The notes beneath the pieces were generated by a model that saw only the letters and a program-made list of their open reading frames with translations, ran no database searches and was not told where the DNA came from. From positions 135,974,605-136,038,604 of the forward strand of contig NC_031769.1 in the NCBI RefSeq assembly GCF_001522545.3: a stretch of DNA of 64,000 nt. The letters run 5' to 3'. This document shows positions 51,901 through 64,000 of this stretch, one piece after another. Numbering within the stretch: the stretch's first letter is position 1; each line of letters begins with the position of its first letter. This stretch comes from Parus major. Taxonomy: Eukaryota > Chordata > Aves > Passeriformes > Paridae. The translations under genes were made by a program, and so were the position numbers.

Positions 51901-54699
51901 CACTGTTCCAAGTGTAAGGAAAAGCAGACTGCAGTTGTGCCAATGAAGGACTGTTGAGCCATGGCTACCAGGGGACCAGGGGCATCCCTAGCAGCTGCAG
52001 GGAAAGGAAGGTCTTCAGGGTGTTGCAGCTGCAGTTTTACTCCTCATCCTGTATACAGGCCTTGAGCAAAAAATTTCACGGTTGTGCAGATGAGAATCTG
52101 CTCTAAACCAGAACCAGTCCAGCTCCCCACATTGCAAGTTTCTGATCACTTTAGACTAATAGCTGCCAAGAAAAATCTCACACTGCCTTTTCCCACATCA
52201 CCGACTGCTCATTTTACCTCCACTTACCGCTGACACAGGTGTTTTTGTCACTGCTGGGAACTGCATTGGGGAATTCATGGGGGTTAAAAGTCAGCTTGCT
52301 GGGGCAAGTGGGAGACACAAATATTTGTGCTAGTAGAAGGAAGAGAGCAGAAGACAGAGCAGGGCAGATAGGAATGGGTCTGCAGCTTTTGTCAGGATCT
52401 CCAGTTTGCAATGTTCCTGAACTGTGGTCTCAGGCAGCTGATGAAGAATGAGAAAATGCCTTGTCTTACCCAAGGTATGTTCCCAGTACCAACTGCTGTC
52501 TTGTGCAACAGCAGTCGGATCCCACACTTCCCACAGTCCCTGGAACTTTGCTATCCTTGTGCACTAAACAGCCCTATGAACTTCTTAGGAATAACCTTTA
52601 TTTTGTACATGTTTGACAATTATTATATTTTATTGATTTTTTTTTTTTATATAATCACTCATTTCACTCTTGCTCCGTGAATACTTTTTCCAGTCCTCAT
52701 GTTCCAATCCAAAATTCCTTTTTCCTTTTTAATTCTTTTTTTTGTTTGTTTGGGGTTTTTTGGTGGTTTTTTTTTTGTTGTTGTTGTTGTTGTTGTTTTT
52801 CTTTTTTTAATATTTAGGTTTTCTGGTGTTCTGCCAAATATATTTATCAACTTAGACTGTATGCAGGGCAAAGCCTCCCCTTTTATGTGTGCCAGCAATT
52901 CAGCTCTAGTGTGCTATTCCACGTCTCTTCACCAGCAGCACAATCTCTCACCAGGAAATGGAGAAAGCTGGTTTAAATGCAAACTTGGGATGTATACGTA
53001 AATCCATCTTTATAACTTTTTGTTCTGCTTAATCTGAAACAAATTATGTAGAAAAGTTAATAGTGTATTTTCCATGAAAAGTTTTTTAATATACTAGTTT
53101 GCCTAGTGCACAGAGAAGAGGGTTTGCATAATATCATGACTAAAACCATCAGAGAAATCTATGGCTTTAATTTGAAGATGACATCAGAGAATGATTGAGT
53201 GAATCTTCAAAGACAAGAATTATATTATTGGTTAAAAAGCTGCACCTAGATTTTTTAAAATAAATAATTAATGTAGTTCAGGGTCTTTTTGTAGACTGGC
53301 TTGGATGAGAGAGCTAGCAAGAATATACATTTAAATGTGGAACAGACACAAATCCAGCTTGTCAACCGTCAAACCAAAAACTTCCTAGAAGGAGAGTTGA
53401 AATAAAACTTATTAAGTTCTAAGTAAAGCTCATTAAATTGTGTTGAAACAAGTCCTTTTAAAGAAGTGAAGTTTTCAAAACAGCACTAAAGTGTTTTGTT
53501 ATAAAAGAAGTAATCTTCGTCCTTTTCTGGGCAAGAAGAACTGTGTTGTCTCAGAAGTGTTGGTAATTATAACAGCTTGGAATGGATGGCCATGTTCTGT
53601 GCTATGAAACTGGAAGAATGGGAATGTTCATTGTTGTAGTTTCTTTATTTGTAGTACCAGAAACCAAAGATTTGCCCACAAAATTCATAATATAGGACAA
53701 CAGACAGTAGGACCATGATCCATTTGATCAAGCGCAGACATCTGCTATGTACATATTGTATAGCTGTCTACAAACTAGCTAAACAATAGGATCACCACAC
53801 ACTCAGTAGCAGGAGACATTTCCTTCTTCCCAATGTCTGTCTATATGTATGATGGATATAAAACTGGTTCTGTCTTTACAGCTTATCTAGAGAAATACAG
53901 CAGATTATCAAGAAAGCAGTTCCAGACACCCTTGTCAGACAAGGGGAACGAGTTGATGGAGGCAATGACAATACCAGCAAATCAAAAGAGGTCAATGCCA
54001 TTTTCTGGTCTTAGGAGACTGGGATAGCTCTGCTTGGAAACCTGCTGCTCCCCCAGAAAGAGCCCACACACTGAAGCCTTGTGGCAGGTGCCTCAGGACC
54101 TATCCCACAGCTCTTGGTGTTTGCTGCTTCTTTAAGGGAATGGGCACAACCCATTCCTTCCTCATGCCCTGAGACCTGGGAATTGCCTCCTCTGTGGTAA
54201 TTCCCCAGCTGTACATGGGAGCTGGTTGGAGGCAGTGCTGGCCCTGGACAAAGCACACTAGGAACTGCTGTAGCCACTACAATTTTCAGCCATGATCCAA
54301 CCCCTGTGCATGTGCCTGTCTTGATTTATAGAGAAGTTTGCCAGAGTTGTGTTAACAAGTGTGATAGCAATGTCAATGCATCAGCAGTCCAGCATGTTAT
54401 GCTTAATCATAGAGGTTAATGTATAATTACTAGGGATATATTGCAGTAAGTTATTATGGAAATATAAATAGATGGAAGGACCTCTGTGCTCCTTTATAGT
54501 TAAGAGCCACGTGTTTAATGGGGTATTGTGTACTTGCATACAGCTCTGGTCTCAGAGGCCTGTGTATTAGAGAGCTCTTGATATGCTCCACTTTCCATCT
54601 ACAGCTGCACTTCAGGTTGTTTTGGCTTTGTCTCCAATTGCTCCTTGCTGTATATACTACACTCATAAGGGAGAAACATAAATTAACTGGGTTCGTGAG
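45900..54699. other. Gene-free AT-rich DNA
   Basis: No supported gene, RNA gene or clear transposon. Simple tracts include T-rich runs with a (TTG)n stretch at 52727-52800. An 11-bp unit is repeated twice near 47937-47959. Two GC-richer patches, about 51940-52470 and 54020-54290, have no recognised origin. Open frames here are short, without introns, family motifs or codon signal. Confidence 0.6.
52727..52800. repeat. T/G-rich low-complexity tract with (TTG)n
   Basis: T runs with GTTT and GGGG insertions followed by about seven TTG triplets at 52775-52796. It is the reverse-complement type of the A/C-rich tracts seen at 14.4, 33.7, 57.9 and 61.2 kb. Confidence 0.85.
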
Positions 54700-54790
54700 C
54701 ATTTATAATCACAAAATTATCTAGGTTAAAAGGGATTTCTGGACATCATCCAGTATGGACTTCTCTAGTGGGTGGCTATGAACCTCTAAT
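54700..54790 (-). mobile_element. CR1 LINE 3'-end fragment (antisense)
   Basis: The plus strand reads like the reverse complement of a CR1 3' end: AATCACAAAATTATCTAGG, then AAAAGGGATTTCTGGACATC, then ATCCAGT. This order matches the conserved avian CR1 terminal block. It is short and diverged, so an old copy. Confidence 0.7.
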
Positions 54791-57739
54791 ATGCTCCTGC
54801 TCTGAACATTCAGCTGACTCTCTCAAGAAAATGAGGATTATATTTTGCATTTACAGTTGAGTGTCCAAAGTATTGCAATGTGAATGCCACCCTTAGGGAA
54901 CATTAACTTTGAAAAATCACCTTACCTTTCTGAAAGGCTTTCACATCTCTTACTTTCATTGCCTGAAATATATTTATTTTTTTATCTGATTCCAGAAGGG
55001 AGGAAAATACTCAAATTTGTTTAAAAGGAAAAGAAAATGTTCTCATTTTACTTTCCAAGATATTTTCTTTTAAAAGATAAGTGCAAAGGATCTAGTTCCA
55101 CTCCTTAAAATGTTAATTTAGAAAGCCTTCCTGATCCATTTCTACACACTCGTTTTCTTATTTTTTTTAAAAGAATGCTACAGTGAGAAGAGACCTAGCT
55201 TAGCTTTATGCTGGGGCTTTGCTTTTTATGTTACGAGCCATAAAAGAAATTATTTCATTCAGAAAAAAGGCTAGAGCAGCTGCATTGCCTTTGCAAAAAA
55301 AAAAAAAAATTAAAAAAAATTAAAAAAGCAGCTCATCTGTGGCATATTTAAACCATCATCTTTACAGAGTGTCGTAACCAAAGGTTTTTTGGTTTTGTAA
55401 AATGTATTTCTTTCCTATTCTTTTAAATGGTCATATTTCTTCTCTGTCCAACTCCTCTGACACGGTACCAGCACTGATGGAGCTGTTTGGAGGTGGGTGG
55501 CACAACTGTCACTGTATCAATCTCAACATTAAGCTGTCAGTTCCACGGTAGCATTTGGAGCTGAATCAGACAGTTCCACTGACACTGCATCCACATTGTG
55601 TGAAAGACACTTCTATTCCTTTGGATGCGTAGGAGACACTTTCCTTTACAGCAAGGACCCACTGGCACTCTTGTTCTGCACACAAGGATTAGTCAGACCC
55701 TTCATGGAAATCAAAGGAAGCTGGTGTCACTACAAACTCTCCCTCCATCAGGTTTCAGGTGTCCCCACTGCCCAGCCTAATTGCCCATCACAGTTAAACT
55801 TCCAGGGTAGACTTCCACTGAGATTCTTGATTTTATATCCCCACTGTCAACAATCTTATAAAGACAGGCTTGTTTGTGATTTATAATGAATAAGGTTGTA
55901 AGAAAACTAGGCCATTTCTAATAATAGAATACTCTCAAAAGAACCCCACTTCCCCTCCATATAGAACGAAGCACCCTGCTTATTCATTCTGTCTGTTTTC
56001 TTTTGCATTAGCACCTGTTCTGATATTTATTTACTTACTTTTTTAATTTAAACTTCATACATTTATAAATCTCATTGGATTAGGGTGAGGACCGGCTACT
56101 AGCAGATGCATTCTCTTTTATATTCTCAGGCTGGCTGTATTAGGGACAACAGAGTTTTGACCTACGTCAAGATATGACAGCAGTTAAAATTTAAAAGGAA
56201 ATAAACAAGGACACTGCTGCTAGAACAAGAAGTCCCTAGATTTTTGGCCAAAAGTTAAGCCTTATAATAGTATATTAAGACTGATAACTCTGTTAGTGTG
56301 CACTTATATGAGCTGCTTATATGTGTAGCTGATGCTGTAAGAGGAAAGCATTAACAATGCAAGTAGACTATACAAATAGTGAAACCACAAAGGAACATTT
56401 GATGTCTTCAGCTCCTACAATTATGAGCTCACTTAAGTATCTGGAGATAGATGTGCACTATTAAACACTGTTTTGAGCTCTGATTAAAGACATACTGCAT
56501 TGGTCAGGGATAGTTTTATAGTTATAACAGAAATTTGGATTAAATCTTGTTAATCTCAAAAGATGTTAAAACAGAACATGTCATTTTTATAGTCTTACAC
56601 AATGCATACTGGCCAGCTTTTGCATGTAGCATCTTTTTCAAAATGCATAGTTGATGTCTCCAGAACTGCTTCTCCTCATATATGAAAGCTTTTCTTTTCT
56701 TTGTTGCAGTTATTATTTTTATTTAATGTCAGGAAATTAAAGAGACTGAAAATGCATAAGGTTTTACATCTGAATTCATTGGAAAAATGAGTCATAGAAG
56801 TTATTTTTGGCATGGTGCTCTTACAATTAAGCTCTAGAACATTTCTACCATCATAAACAGACTTTACCATTTTGTATTAGTTTAAAACAATATTCTGTAT
56901 GAGACTGAACAAGCTCTCAACCATGGAGATGATACAAAACCTATGGAGAAAGGAAGTTACAGCATAATGGAAATGATGGCTGGGAGCCATACCACCCAGA
57001 TCTGTTAGCTCATCTGAACAGAAATGCCAGGCTGAGCTGATTTGGTCAGTGCTTTGCTTGGGATCTCTGAGGAAACCTCCAAGGTTGCTGAAGGAAGTGG
57101 TGGCAGCAACATTGTAGGTGGTATTCTCTGTTCTTGAGTCACCACTGGGTCAATAACCTGTGTGATGGGAGCCAGCAGGATCCCATTCTCCCATGGAAGA
57201 GCAGCGGGCATGATGTGAAACCACTGTCCTGAGTATCAGGAATTGTTTCAAGACCATCATAAACTTTGTATGAGGAACAGACCTGGTGACCCTAGCTGAT
57301 CACATTTCAGTATCAGCCTTTCTTTCATAATTTCTCCAAATTGTTGCAGTACTTCCTTGGGGCGGGAGAATAAAACCGGTAATGTCATGCCAGGATGATG
57401 GAGTACTGAAAAACGTTAGACTCCATTGAAAGAGACTTTCACTCAAATCCTGTCATTAACTTGAATGAAATTTGGATCACATCTAGAGCCCTTAGTACAG
57501 AAAGACTGTGACAGGACTAATGTGTTTTTGAAGGAGCTCTTCCCTTTTCACGCCTTTCCTGTTTGAGCAATGCTGCCTTTGCCTTTCAGCCATAATCACC
57601 AGCCATTACTCAGAGATGCTGTCAGGCCCCATCGTGCTCCCAGGGCAGCTCGACTCCAAATTGTTCTCCTCCCCAAACCCACTATGGTGTAGTGACACTA
57701 TGACATTACTTTCTCCCCAGAAACAACGACAGAGATCTG
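54790..57739. other. Non-coding DNA just beyond the predicted TRPS1 3' end
   Basis: AT-rich sequence with only short open frames, none with recognisable similarity. An A-rich tract lies at 55295-55326. No transposon is recognised. It may hold further conserved downstream sequence of TRPS1. Confidence 0.6.
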
Positions 57740-57760
57740 ATTTATAACTGGTGGTAAAAC

Positions 57761-57766
57761 TTTATT
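57761..57766 (-). terminator. TRPS1: Candidate distal TRPS1 poly(A) signal AATAAA
   Basis: TTTATT on the plus strand is AATAAA in the mRNA sense. Downstream in the mRNA, at about 57719-57737, is a U/GU-rich stretch (TCTCTGTCGTTGTTTCTGG), the usual arrangement for a cleavage site near 57735-57750. The predicted UTR length matches the known size in mammals. Other hexamers upstream could give shorter isoforms. Confidence 0.55.
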
Positions 57767-57867
57767 ATTCAAGTTTAGATGTAACAGACATCTTTGCTGC
57801 CTGAAGATTGTTTGCATAAGAAATACACCAAGAACATGTTTGTGAGTAGAAATGAACATGCACTATG

Positions 57868-57923
57868 AAAACCAAAAAACAAAACAAAACAAAAAAAACC
57901 CGAAACAAAACAGAACAAAAAAC
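57868..57923. repeat. A/C-rich low-complexity tract near the predicted 3' UTR end
   Basis: AACCAAAAAACAAAACAAAA-type units. In the TRPS1 sense it is a U/G-rich stretch about 100-160 nt upstream of the distal poly(A) hexamer. Confidence 0.75.
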
Positions 57924-58037
57924 ACATCCATGTGTTGTAAGGACAAAACATTAAGAGCCAGCATTCTAGAGTCAAATCAGGGCTACAAGTTTAATGATGG
58001 TTTTTAGCAACATGAAGTCATTCTTTATGAAGTAATT

Positions 58038-58066
58038 TTTTTTTTATTTTTTTATTTTTATTTTTT
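58038..58066. repeat. T-rich tract with three minus-strand AATAAA hexamers
   Basis: A TTTTTATTT-like tract. TTTATT occurs at 58043, 58051 and 58057, giving three overlapping-scale AATAAA hexamers in the TRPS1 sense. No strong GU-rich element follows at the normal distance, so use as a poly(A) site is uncertain. Confidence 0.7.
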
Positions 58067-60414
58067 CCTGCTGGTGAATTTTCTATAAGCTAAATTTACA
58101 ATGGCATTTTGAGATGTTTCCTTTTCTCCTGTTCTCCTACACAGAGCTCAGAGGCCAAAATGATAGGAATGGAAAACTGTGATAGTTGTTATGATGTTTT
58201 TACTTTATGAAGTGTAGTTTTACTTTCCTAGTAAAGGAATTTTACCAAGTGTAACAAAGAATCAAATGAAACTGGTATTTATCTGGCTGTCAGCCATTTA
58301 ATTATTGTCTTTTATCCTCTTAAAGTAAATTGGGGTGTGTGTGATCAGAATACAGGTAGCATCTCCCCAACTGCCAGCTTTCCAGAGCTGGCTGAATGAA
58401 ATAAAAACTGTGAAGAAGAGGGTAGTGAAGAATCCTATTCTGAGGTGAGAAAAATTAAGTAAATAATTTTACTTGGCCCATCTTAACTTTAGAGAAAAGT
58501 TTAGAAGGGATTTCTCACTTATCTATCACATTTGGGATATGCTGACAAATTACTCACTGCTCTTTGCCAAGCATAACTGTCTCCACAGAAGCAGAAGGAA
58601 ATATATCTACCCTTCTGGCTGCACAGAAGCGACCTTCTAATCTCCTTGGCTTTTCCTGACCAGTATTAGGAATTAGCATGTTAAGTCAGCCAAGAAAAAT
58701 CAATACAGGAGCAAAAATGAGAATATATTTGGACATACTGGGCAAAAAAGCAGATGGTAGACAACATCCTTAGCACATAAAGCAAGTAGTTATGACTACA
58801 AAACAACAGTGTCCAGTCCAAGGGTGGACTTGAAAGTCTGTCCCTGAACTGAGTACTAATCCACAGTTGCCAAATCAGTTTTTCCCATTGCACAATCACT
58901 ATGTTTCAGCACTGTATACAATTAGCATCAGTCACTTGTCCTGCTGCCCCTCTAACTGCAAAAAAATAATCTGTTGTACACAGTGTGTCTCAAACTTTTG
59001 AGATGTCTCAATTTTTTCTCTCTTTAAAAGTGTCACAATAGACAATAGTGCCTTTTTTAGGCAAAACCAAGATATGTGCATCCAGTGTCTTTCCCCCTTT
59101 CTGGATAGTCCATGAAAAATTACGGGAAGAGCTTCATCAGCACAGTGGCAATTAGGTGCAAAGTACCTTTTGGAAAGTACTCTAAGTTTAGCACCTGAAC
59201 AGAAACTGTGCTCTGAAACATCTTCATCTCCTGCAGCATTGAGGGGGCAGCAGCCATGAAGTGACAGCTTGGAGACAATCTGGTTTGCAGATGATGTCAC
59301 AGGATGGCTCCATCTATACAGAGAGTTACTGGAAACATTGTGCCTGTTCCACAATCTGATTAGTGACAGGCACCACAAATCCTCTCATTTTTAAACATAT
59401 ACTTATTTGGTTGTCCAATCAGGGACACGTTTTAAGATCTTAAACTACCATTTCTTTAGCAAGAGAAGTTCACCACCTTGAAGCTGACAAATTGAGAACA
59501 AAGACTGATCCTTTGAAAGTTCAATTTTTAGTGCTGTAAGTTGGTTGAAACACAGTGGGTGCAGTAATTACTTGTGTGTGCTAACATTGGTTTCCATCTG
59601 AAAGTTATTAAATGAGATTATTCTTTTCCAGTGTCAGGATTTATTTTTTTTTTCTTATTAGTACCCATTGTGAGGGGGTCTGGAAGATGGATGGAGTCAC
59701 CTCTCTTTTGTTAAGAAACAAAACTGTGCTCCCCCTATCCCGATCAAAGAGAACAGGCTACAGCAAAATCCCATTTCTTATAAAGCAGAAATCTTAGAAC
59801 ATCTCAATATGTCATGGCAAGAACAATGAATGTTTTTTCAAATTTTATTTGCACCATCTAGGTGTGCAATAGTAACACTCAAAACTCTGTCTTGTTCTTT
59901 GCACTCATAAGATTTCATTTCTCCTCATCCCCAAACCCTGATATGTGTATTTCCTGTTAATTTGCCTCTGCTTCTGAGTTTAGCAAGAAGTGTTATGAAG
60001 TTCAGGGTAGTGCTCAAGTCTTACAATGCACATGTCCCTCTAAAATATTTTGCCATGAAGATGCAGCTTCTGTCAATGAAGAAGCCAGAGGAACTGGTGG
60101 GTCTTAAGTGAAGTAAGTCGAACCAGTAACTACTGAAGGTCGGCAGGCAGCTACCTTTGAAGCAGATAAAAATCACTGCTTGCTGAGTATAACATCTTCC
60201 TTGGAAAAGCTGAAAAGGACACACACTGGACCCTGACGTAACGAAACGAGGGCAATCTATTTCAGTCCCCACAGAAAAAAAAAAAAAAGAAACAGAAAAT
60301 ACCCAACAAAAATAAATCCACAAAAACCAAGTCAGAACTTATTACTGGAGAACAACAGTAAAAACATAACCAGACTTTGTCACTGGTATCAAGCTGGAGA
60401 TTCATCTAAAAAAT

Positions 60415-60431
60415 AGAAGAAGAAGAAGAAT
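60415..60431. repeat. Short (GAA)n microsatellite
   Basis: About five tandem AAG/GAA triplets within the predicted TRPS1 3' UTR. No further meaning is visible. Confidence 0.8.
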
Positions 60432-61230
60432 GTGGCCCAACATCCTTTGCTAACCTAGAACACTACTGAAGGGTTACAGAACTCAACCACAGCAGATTGA
60501 GTGGGACGTTCCATATGCTGCTCACCAGTAAAGAAGCAATGGGTGGAGCAGGAAGGAATGCAGCCTAATGCTGAACAATAGCCTGTCTGTGCCTAACAAA
60601 TCAGAGAAACTGTGCAATAATGTTTCACCTCTGTGAAAATATAACACCTAAATACTGCCAAGGTCAGTGAGACCTTTGGTGATCAACTGTGTAAGTGCCT
60701 CTCACGCTTGGTGATATTTGTTGCCAGCTGCTTTAGGCACATTATTTCTCAAAAGACTATCAAAGTGCTGAATGTTTAGGCCAGTTCCCTCCTGGTTTTC
60801 CTTTTGCCAACCCCTATAAGAAATTTCCTATCACCTCTCCTTTTATTTTCCACCTCCCTATTTATCTGGTTAAGTATCTTAATAAGTGCACCAAATACTA
60901 GAAGGGAGAGTGGTGAGACTCAGGTAAGTTAAATACAAGAACTTTTTTTTTTTTTTCTTTATGATGCTTTAGTTCAATTACATGAAAATCTGAGAAAGGC
61001 GGCATGTTAAGTGAGATCAGAATAGGACCCTTTACATATAATCTCAAGAGAGGACTTTGAGTCCAGAGATATTTTTATAGAACATTTTAAAAAATAAAAT
61101 GCATGAATGGAGAAATAAAAGACAACATAATATCAGAAAGACATTTTAAACTTCATTCGCTGCAACATTCATGAACCAGTTGAGCTACACCTGCCATCCA
61201 ACCATAAGGAACTAAGACCCTGCACTGCGA

Positions 61231-61262
61231 AAAAGAAACAAACCCAAACAAAACAAAAAAGC
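61231..61262. repeat. A/C-rich low-complexity tract in the predicted 3' UTR
   Basis: Repeated AAAC-type units (CAAACCCAAACAAAACAAAA); G/U-rich in the TRPS1 transcript. Similar tracts recur elsewhere in the window. Confidence 0.75.
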
Positions 61263-61649
61263 AACTGCATAATATTGTAAAAATGGAGTGCAATGCTACT
61301 ACAGAATGCAATAAAATATCAGTGCTGCATCGTCAAACAGCACTTATCAAAATAATTTCTGAAATGTTTCTTCTGAAACACAGACAAAGCAATAAAAAGA
61401 GGATATATGTTTATCATTTTAAGCATAACAATGTGAGTTAAGAGCTTAAGAATACAAAAGTACTTGGAATGAATAGTGCTACCCTTTTTTCCTAAGTAGG
61501 CATAAAAATATTTTCATTTCCTTCTTATTTTTCATACCATTAATATCAACAAATTTCATTCATTTCATGTTATCGTTTACAACTTTAATGCACACACACA
61601 GAAAAAAAGATACCTACTGCAATAGAAATAGTTGCTTCATTACCTTGTT

Positions 61650-61657
61650 TGCTACAT
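61650..61657 (-). promoter_or_regulatory. TRPS1: miR-221/222 8-mer target site in TRPS1 3' UTR
   Basis: The mRNA-sense sequence is ATGTAGCA, an 8-mer match to the shared miR-221/222 seed. TRPS1 is an experimentally reported miR-221/222 target in human breast epithelial cells. The site sits 7 nt downstream of the miR-30 site in the mRNA. Confidence 0.65.
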
Positions 61658-61664
61658 TTGCAAA

Positions 61665-61672
61665 TGTAAACA
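61665..61672 (-). promoter_or_regulatory. TRPS1: miR-30 family 8-mer target site in TRPS1 3' UTR
   Basis: The mRNA-sense sequence is TGTTTACA, a full match to the miR-30 seed (positions 2-8) plus the A opposite position 1. It lies about 1.36 kb after the stop codon and 7 nt from the miR-221/222 site. Function is inferred from the seed match only. Confidence 0.6.
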
Positions 61673-62549
61673 GCGAGGCAGAGCCAGAACTGACTCTAAT
61701 GCATGATGGAATATCTTTGTTGCATACGTACACTGTAGAAAATAATTATTCAATATGTCAGGCACCATTATTTGAAATGTAATACATTAATATTTACTAG
61801 AAAAATAAGGTTTTTTTTCTATTTGTTCTCCCAACTTCTTTAATGAAATAAGTTAATCTGACAGTGCATCCAGTAGCTTGTAATATCTTCTACATCCCTG
61901 TGGCAAAATAATAAACTACTGGTTGGGACACTATAATGAAAATGATTAAAGTCAGTTCTTGTACACCCTTGTAGCAAGCATGGAGGCTCGTCTAACAGCA
62001 CCTTTAACCAATTATTTAATATTTAGTTATTTAGCCCTATTTCCCTGAGCAGTTATGCTGAGGAGCTTTCCCTTCATGGATAGTTTTTAAAAAGCTTTAT
62101 GTATTAAAAAGTACTATGAAGACATTTAATGCTACTTAGCAAAAGCTGGTATAAGTCTACTGAAGGGATTGACTGGTATGTATAGCAATGTTAAGCCTGT
62201 GGAGAAGTAACCTTAGACTTTAAGGTTTAGAAATGTAATATATTAAAAATATATTAAAATAAAATACAGCAGGTTACCTTATTCTATGCAAATTAAACCT
62301 GGAGTGTGGCTTCTGTATTAGAGAATTCACTTGCGCAAAATGGTTTTCCTAGACTAAAGTGTGCCAGAAAGAATGTAGTGATAAAATGGTAGCTAAAAAT
62401 CAGCTGAGTCTGAGAAACACATAGATGACACTGCTGCCAAAGCTCTGAGGACAATGTGATCCTAAGGCATGTTGTAGGGCAGAAATTTGCCCAAATTAAA
62501 GAAAAGAAAATGACTTTTTAACATCTGTATATTTAACATGTCTAGTTCT

Positions 62550-62557
62550 TATATACA
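62550..62557 (-). promoter_or_regulatory. Second Pumilio response element (TGTATATA)
   Basis: An identical TGTATATA octamer in the mRNA sense, 40 nt start to start from the first. Paired elements at this distance are typical of strongly regulated Pumilio targets, but occupancy is not shown by sequence alone. Confidence 0.5.
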
Positions 62558-62589
62558 ATGTGCATATGTTCACTACACCCCTGCAGCAG

Positions 62590-62597
62590 TATATACA
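62590..62597 (-). promoter_or_regulatory. Pumilio response element (TGTATATA)
   Basis: The mRNA-sense octamer TGTATATA fits the PUM1/PUM2 consensus TGTANATA exactly. It is about 430 nt after the TRPS1 stop codon and has a twin 40 nt further downstream. Binding is inferred from the motif. Confidence 0.5.
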
Positions 62598-62799
62598 TAT
62601 ACACATCTTTGCACTCTTGCCAGTTATGTCTCTTACACAACAGCAAAGGTATAAATTGTCCAGTAAAATTTTCTCAAGGTTATTCGGCATGATTCACTGC
62701 ATTCTGGCTAGCTTTGGTGGGCCATGTCCCACTGAATTATCTTCCTCCCCTTCTGGCCACCATCCAACTGTTCTTTTTTCTTGGTAACCCACTCATTTA

Positions 62800-62897
62800 A
62801 AAGAAAAAAAAAAAGAAAAAAAAAAGAAAATGTAAAAAAAAAAAAGAAAACAAAACCAGAAAAAATTAAGAAGAAAAAGAAAAAAAAAGAAAATAAC
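62800..62897 (-). repeat. A-rich tract (U-rich in TRPS1 mRNA)
   Basis: About 100 bases of A runs broken by single G or short GAA and ACA spacers on the plus strand. In the TRPS1 transcript this is a long U-rich stretch starting about 130 nt after the stop codon, a possible binding platform for U-rich RNA-binding proteins such as HuR or TIA1. It may equally be simple low-complexity expansion. Confidence 0.8.
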
Positions 62898-63026
62898 AAG
62901 GGATTTAATATTGGATAAGGCATGCTCTCTATATGAAGTGCTTTATAGGTCTTCACAAGACATTACAAGCTATTGAATTCCCATCAAGGAAACCTATTTC
63001 TGTTTAATTGTGCTAAGTGCTAAGGT

Positions 63027-64000
<974 letters not shown>

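Larger units (their letters stand above)
57740..63026 (-). other. TRPS1: TRPS1 3' untranslated region (predicted, about 5.3 kb)
   Basis: The segment lies directly downstream of the TRPS1 stop codon on the gene's strand. The human TRPS1 mRNA has a 3' UTR of roughly 5.5 kb, so an end near 57740, just past an AATAAA on the minus strand, fits in length. It is AT-rich with no recognisable transposon, and contains a U-rich tract 130-230 nt after the stop, two Pumilio-type elements, a paired miR-30 and miR-221/222 site and several alternative AATAAA hexamers (60842-60847, 59844-59849, 59640-59645, and three within 58043-58062). The left boundary is inferred and no transcript evidence is available. 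Confidence 0.7.

Noticed and set aside
1..57739. CRISPR array, tRNA or rRNA genes, or a novel multigene system
   Set aside because: No spaced identical repeats, no cloverleaf with A and B boxes, no rRNA-like sequence and no set of linked coding genes were seen. The segment looks like vertebrate intergenic DNA.
58932..59378. Minus-strand open frame of 148 codons inside the predicted TRPS1 3' UTR
   Set aside because: The first codon is TTG, no recognisable domain is present, and it lies far downstream of the TRPS1 stop. Chance is the simplest explanation.
60762..60768. Extra single microRNA seed matches (miR-17 type here, miR-92 type at 58887-58893)
   Set aside because: They are isolated 7-mers, expected by chance in a 5.3-kb UTR.

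Overview
The window looks like a bird genome. It contains CR1 LINE fragments with the typical 3' end (short ATTCTATGATTCTATGA-like repeats), endogenous-retrovirus LTRs of avian type, and the 3' end of a very well conserved vertebrate gene, TRPS1. The species cannot be fixed from the sequence; the LTR resembling avian ERVL families is compatible with a neoavian or songbird genome. Two assembly gaps are present (657 N at 6197-6853 and 50 N at 37332-37381).

Layout. The only protein-coding gene I can support is at the right edge on the minus strand: 323 codons of the last part of TRPS1, a GATA-type transcriptional repressor, with the stop codon at 63027-63029. The exon continues beyond 64000. To its left lies the likely 3' UTR, about 5.3 kb, ending near a good poly(A) signal at 57761-57766. 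It carries a paired miR-30 and miR-221/222 8-mer site and two Pumilio elements.

The remaining 57 kb (1 to about 57740) is AT-rich, apparently gene-free DNA. In vertebrates the 3' side of TRPS1 faces a gene desert towards CSMD3, so this is most likely part of that desert; that placement is inference from known synteny. The desert holds CR1 fragments (21.5-21.9, 22.2-23.5, 35.2-35.5, 40.8-42.1 and 54.7 kb), a 371-bp solo LTR with target-site duplication (15693-16063), a degraded ERVL-like LTR (about 43.5-44.6 kb), another LTR-like element (from 45451), purine and G-rich microsatellites, a minisatellite, A/C-rich low-complexity tracts, AT palindromes and several GC-richer patches of unknown origin.

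No operon-like or novel multigene system is present. The observations most worth checking are the post-transcriptional sites in the TRPS1 3' UTR, the G-quadruplex-capable repeats, and possible TRPS1 regulatory elements hidden in the desert.
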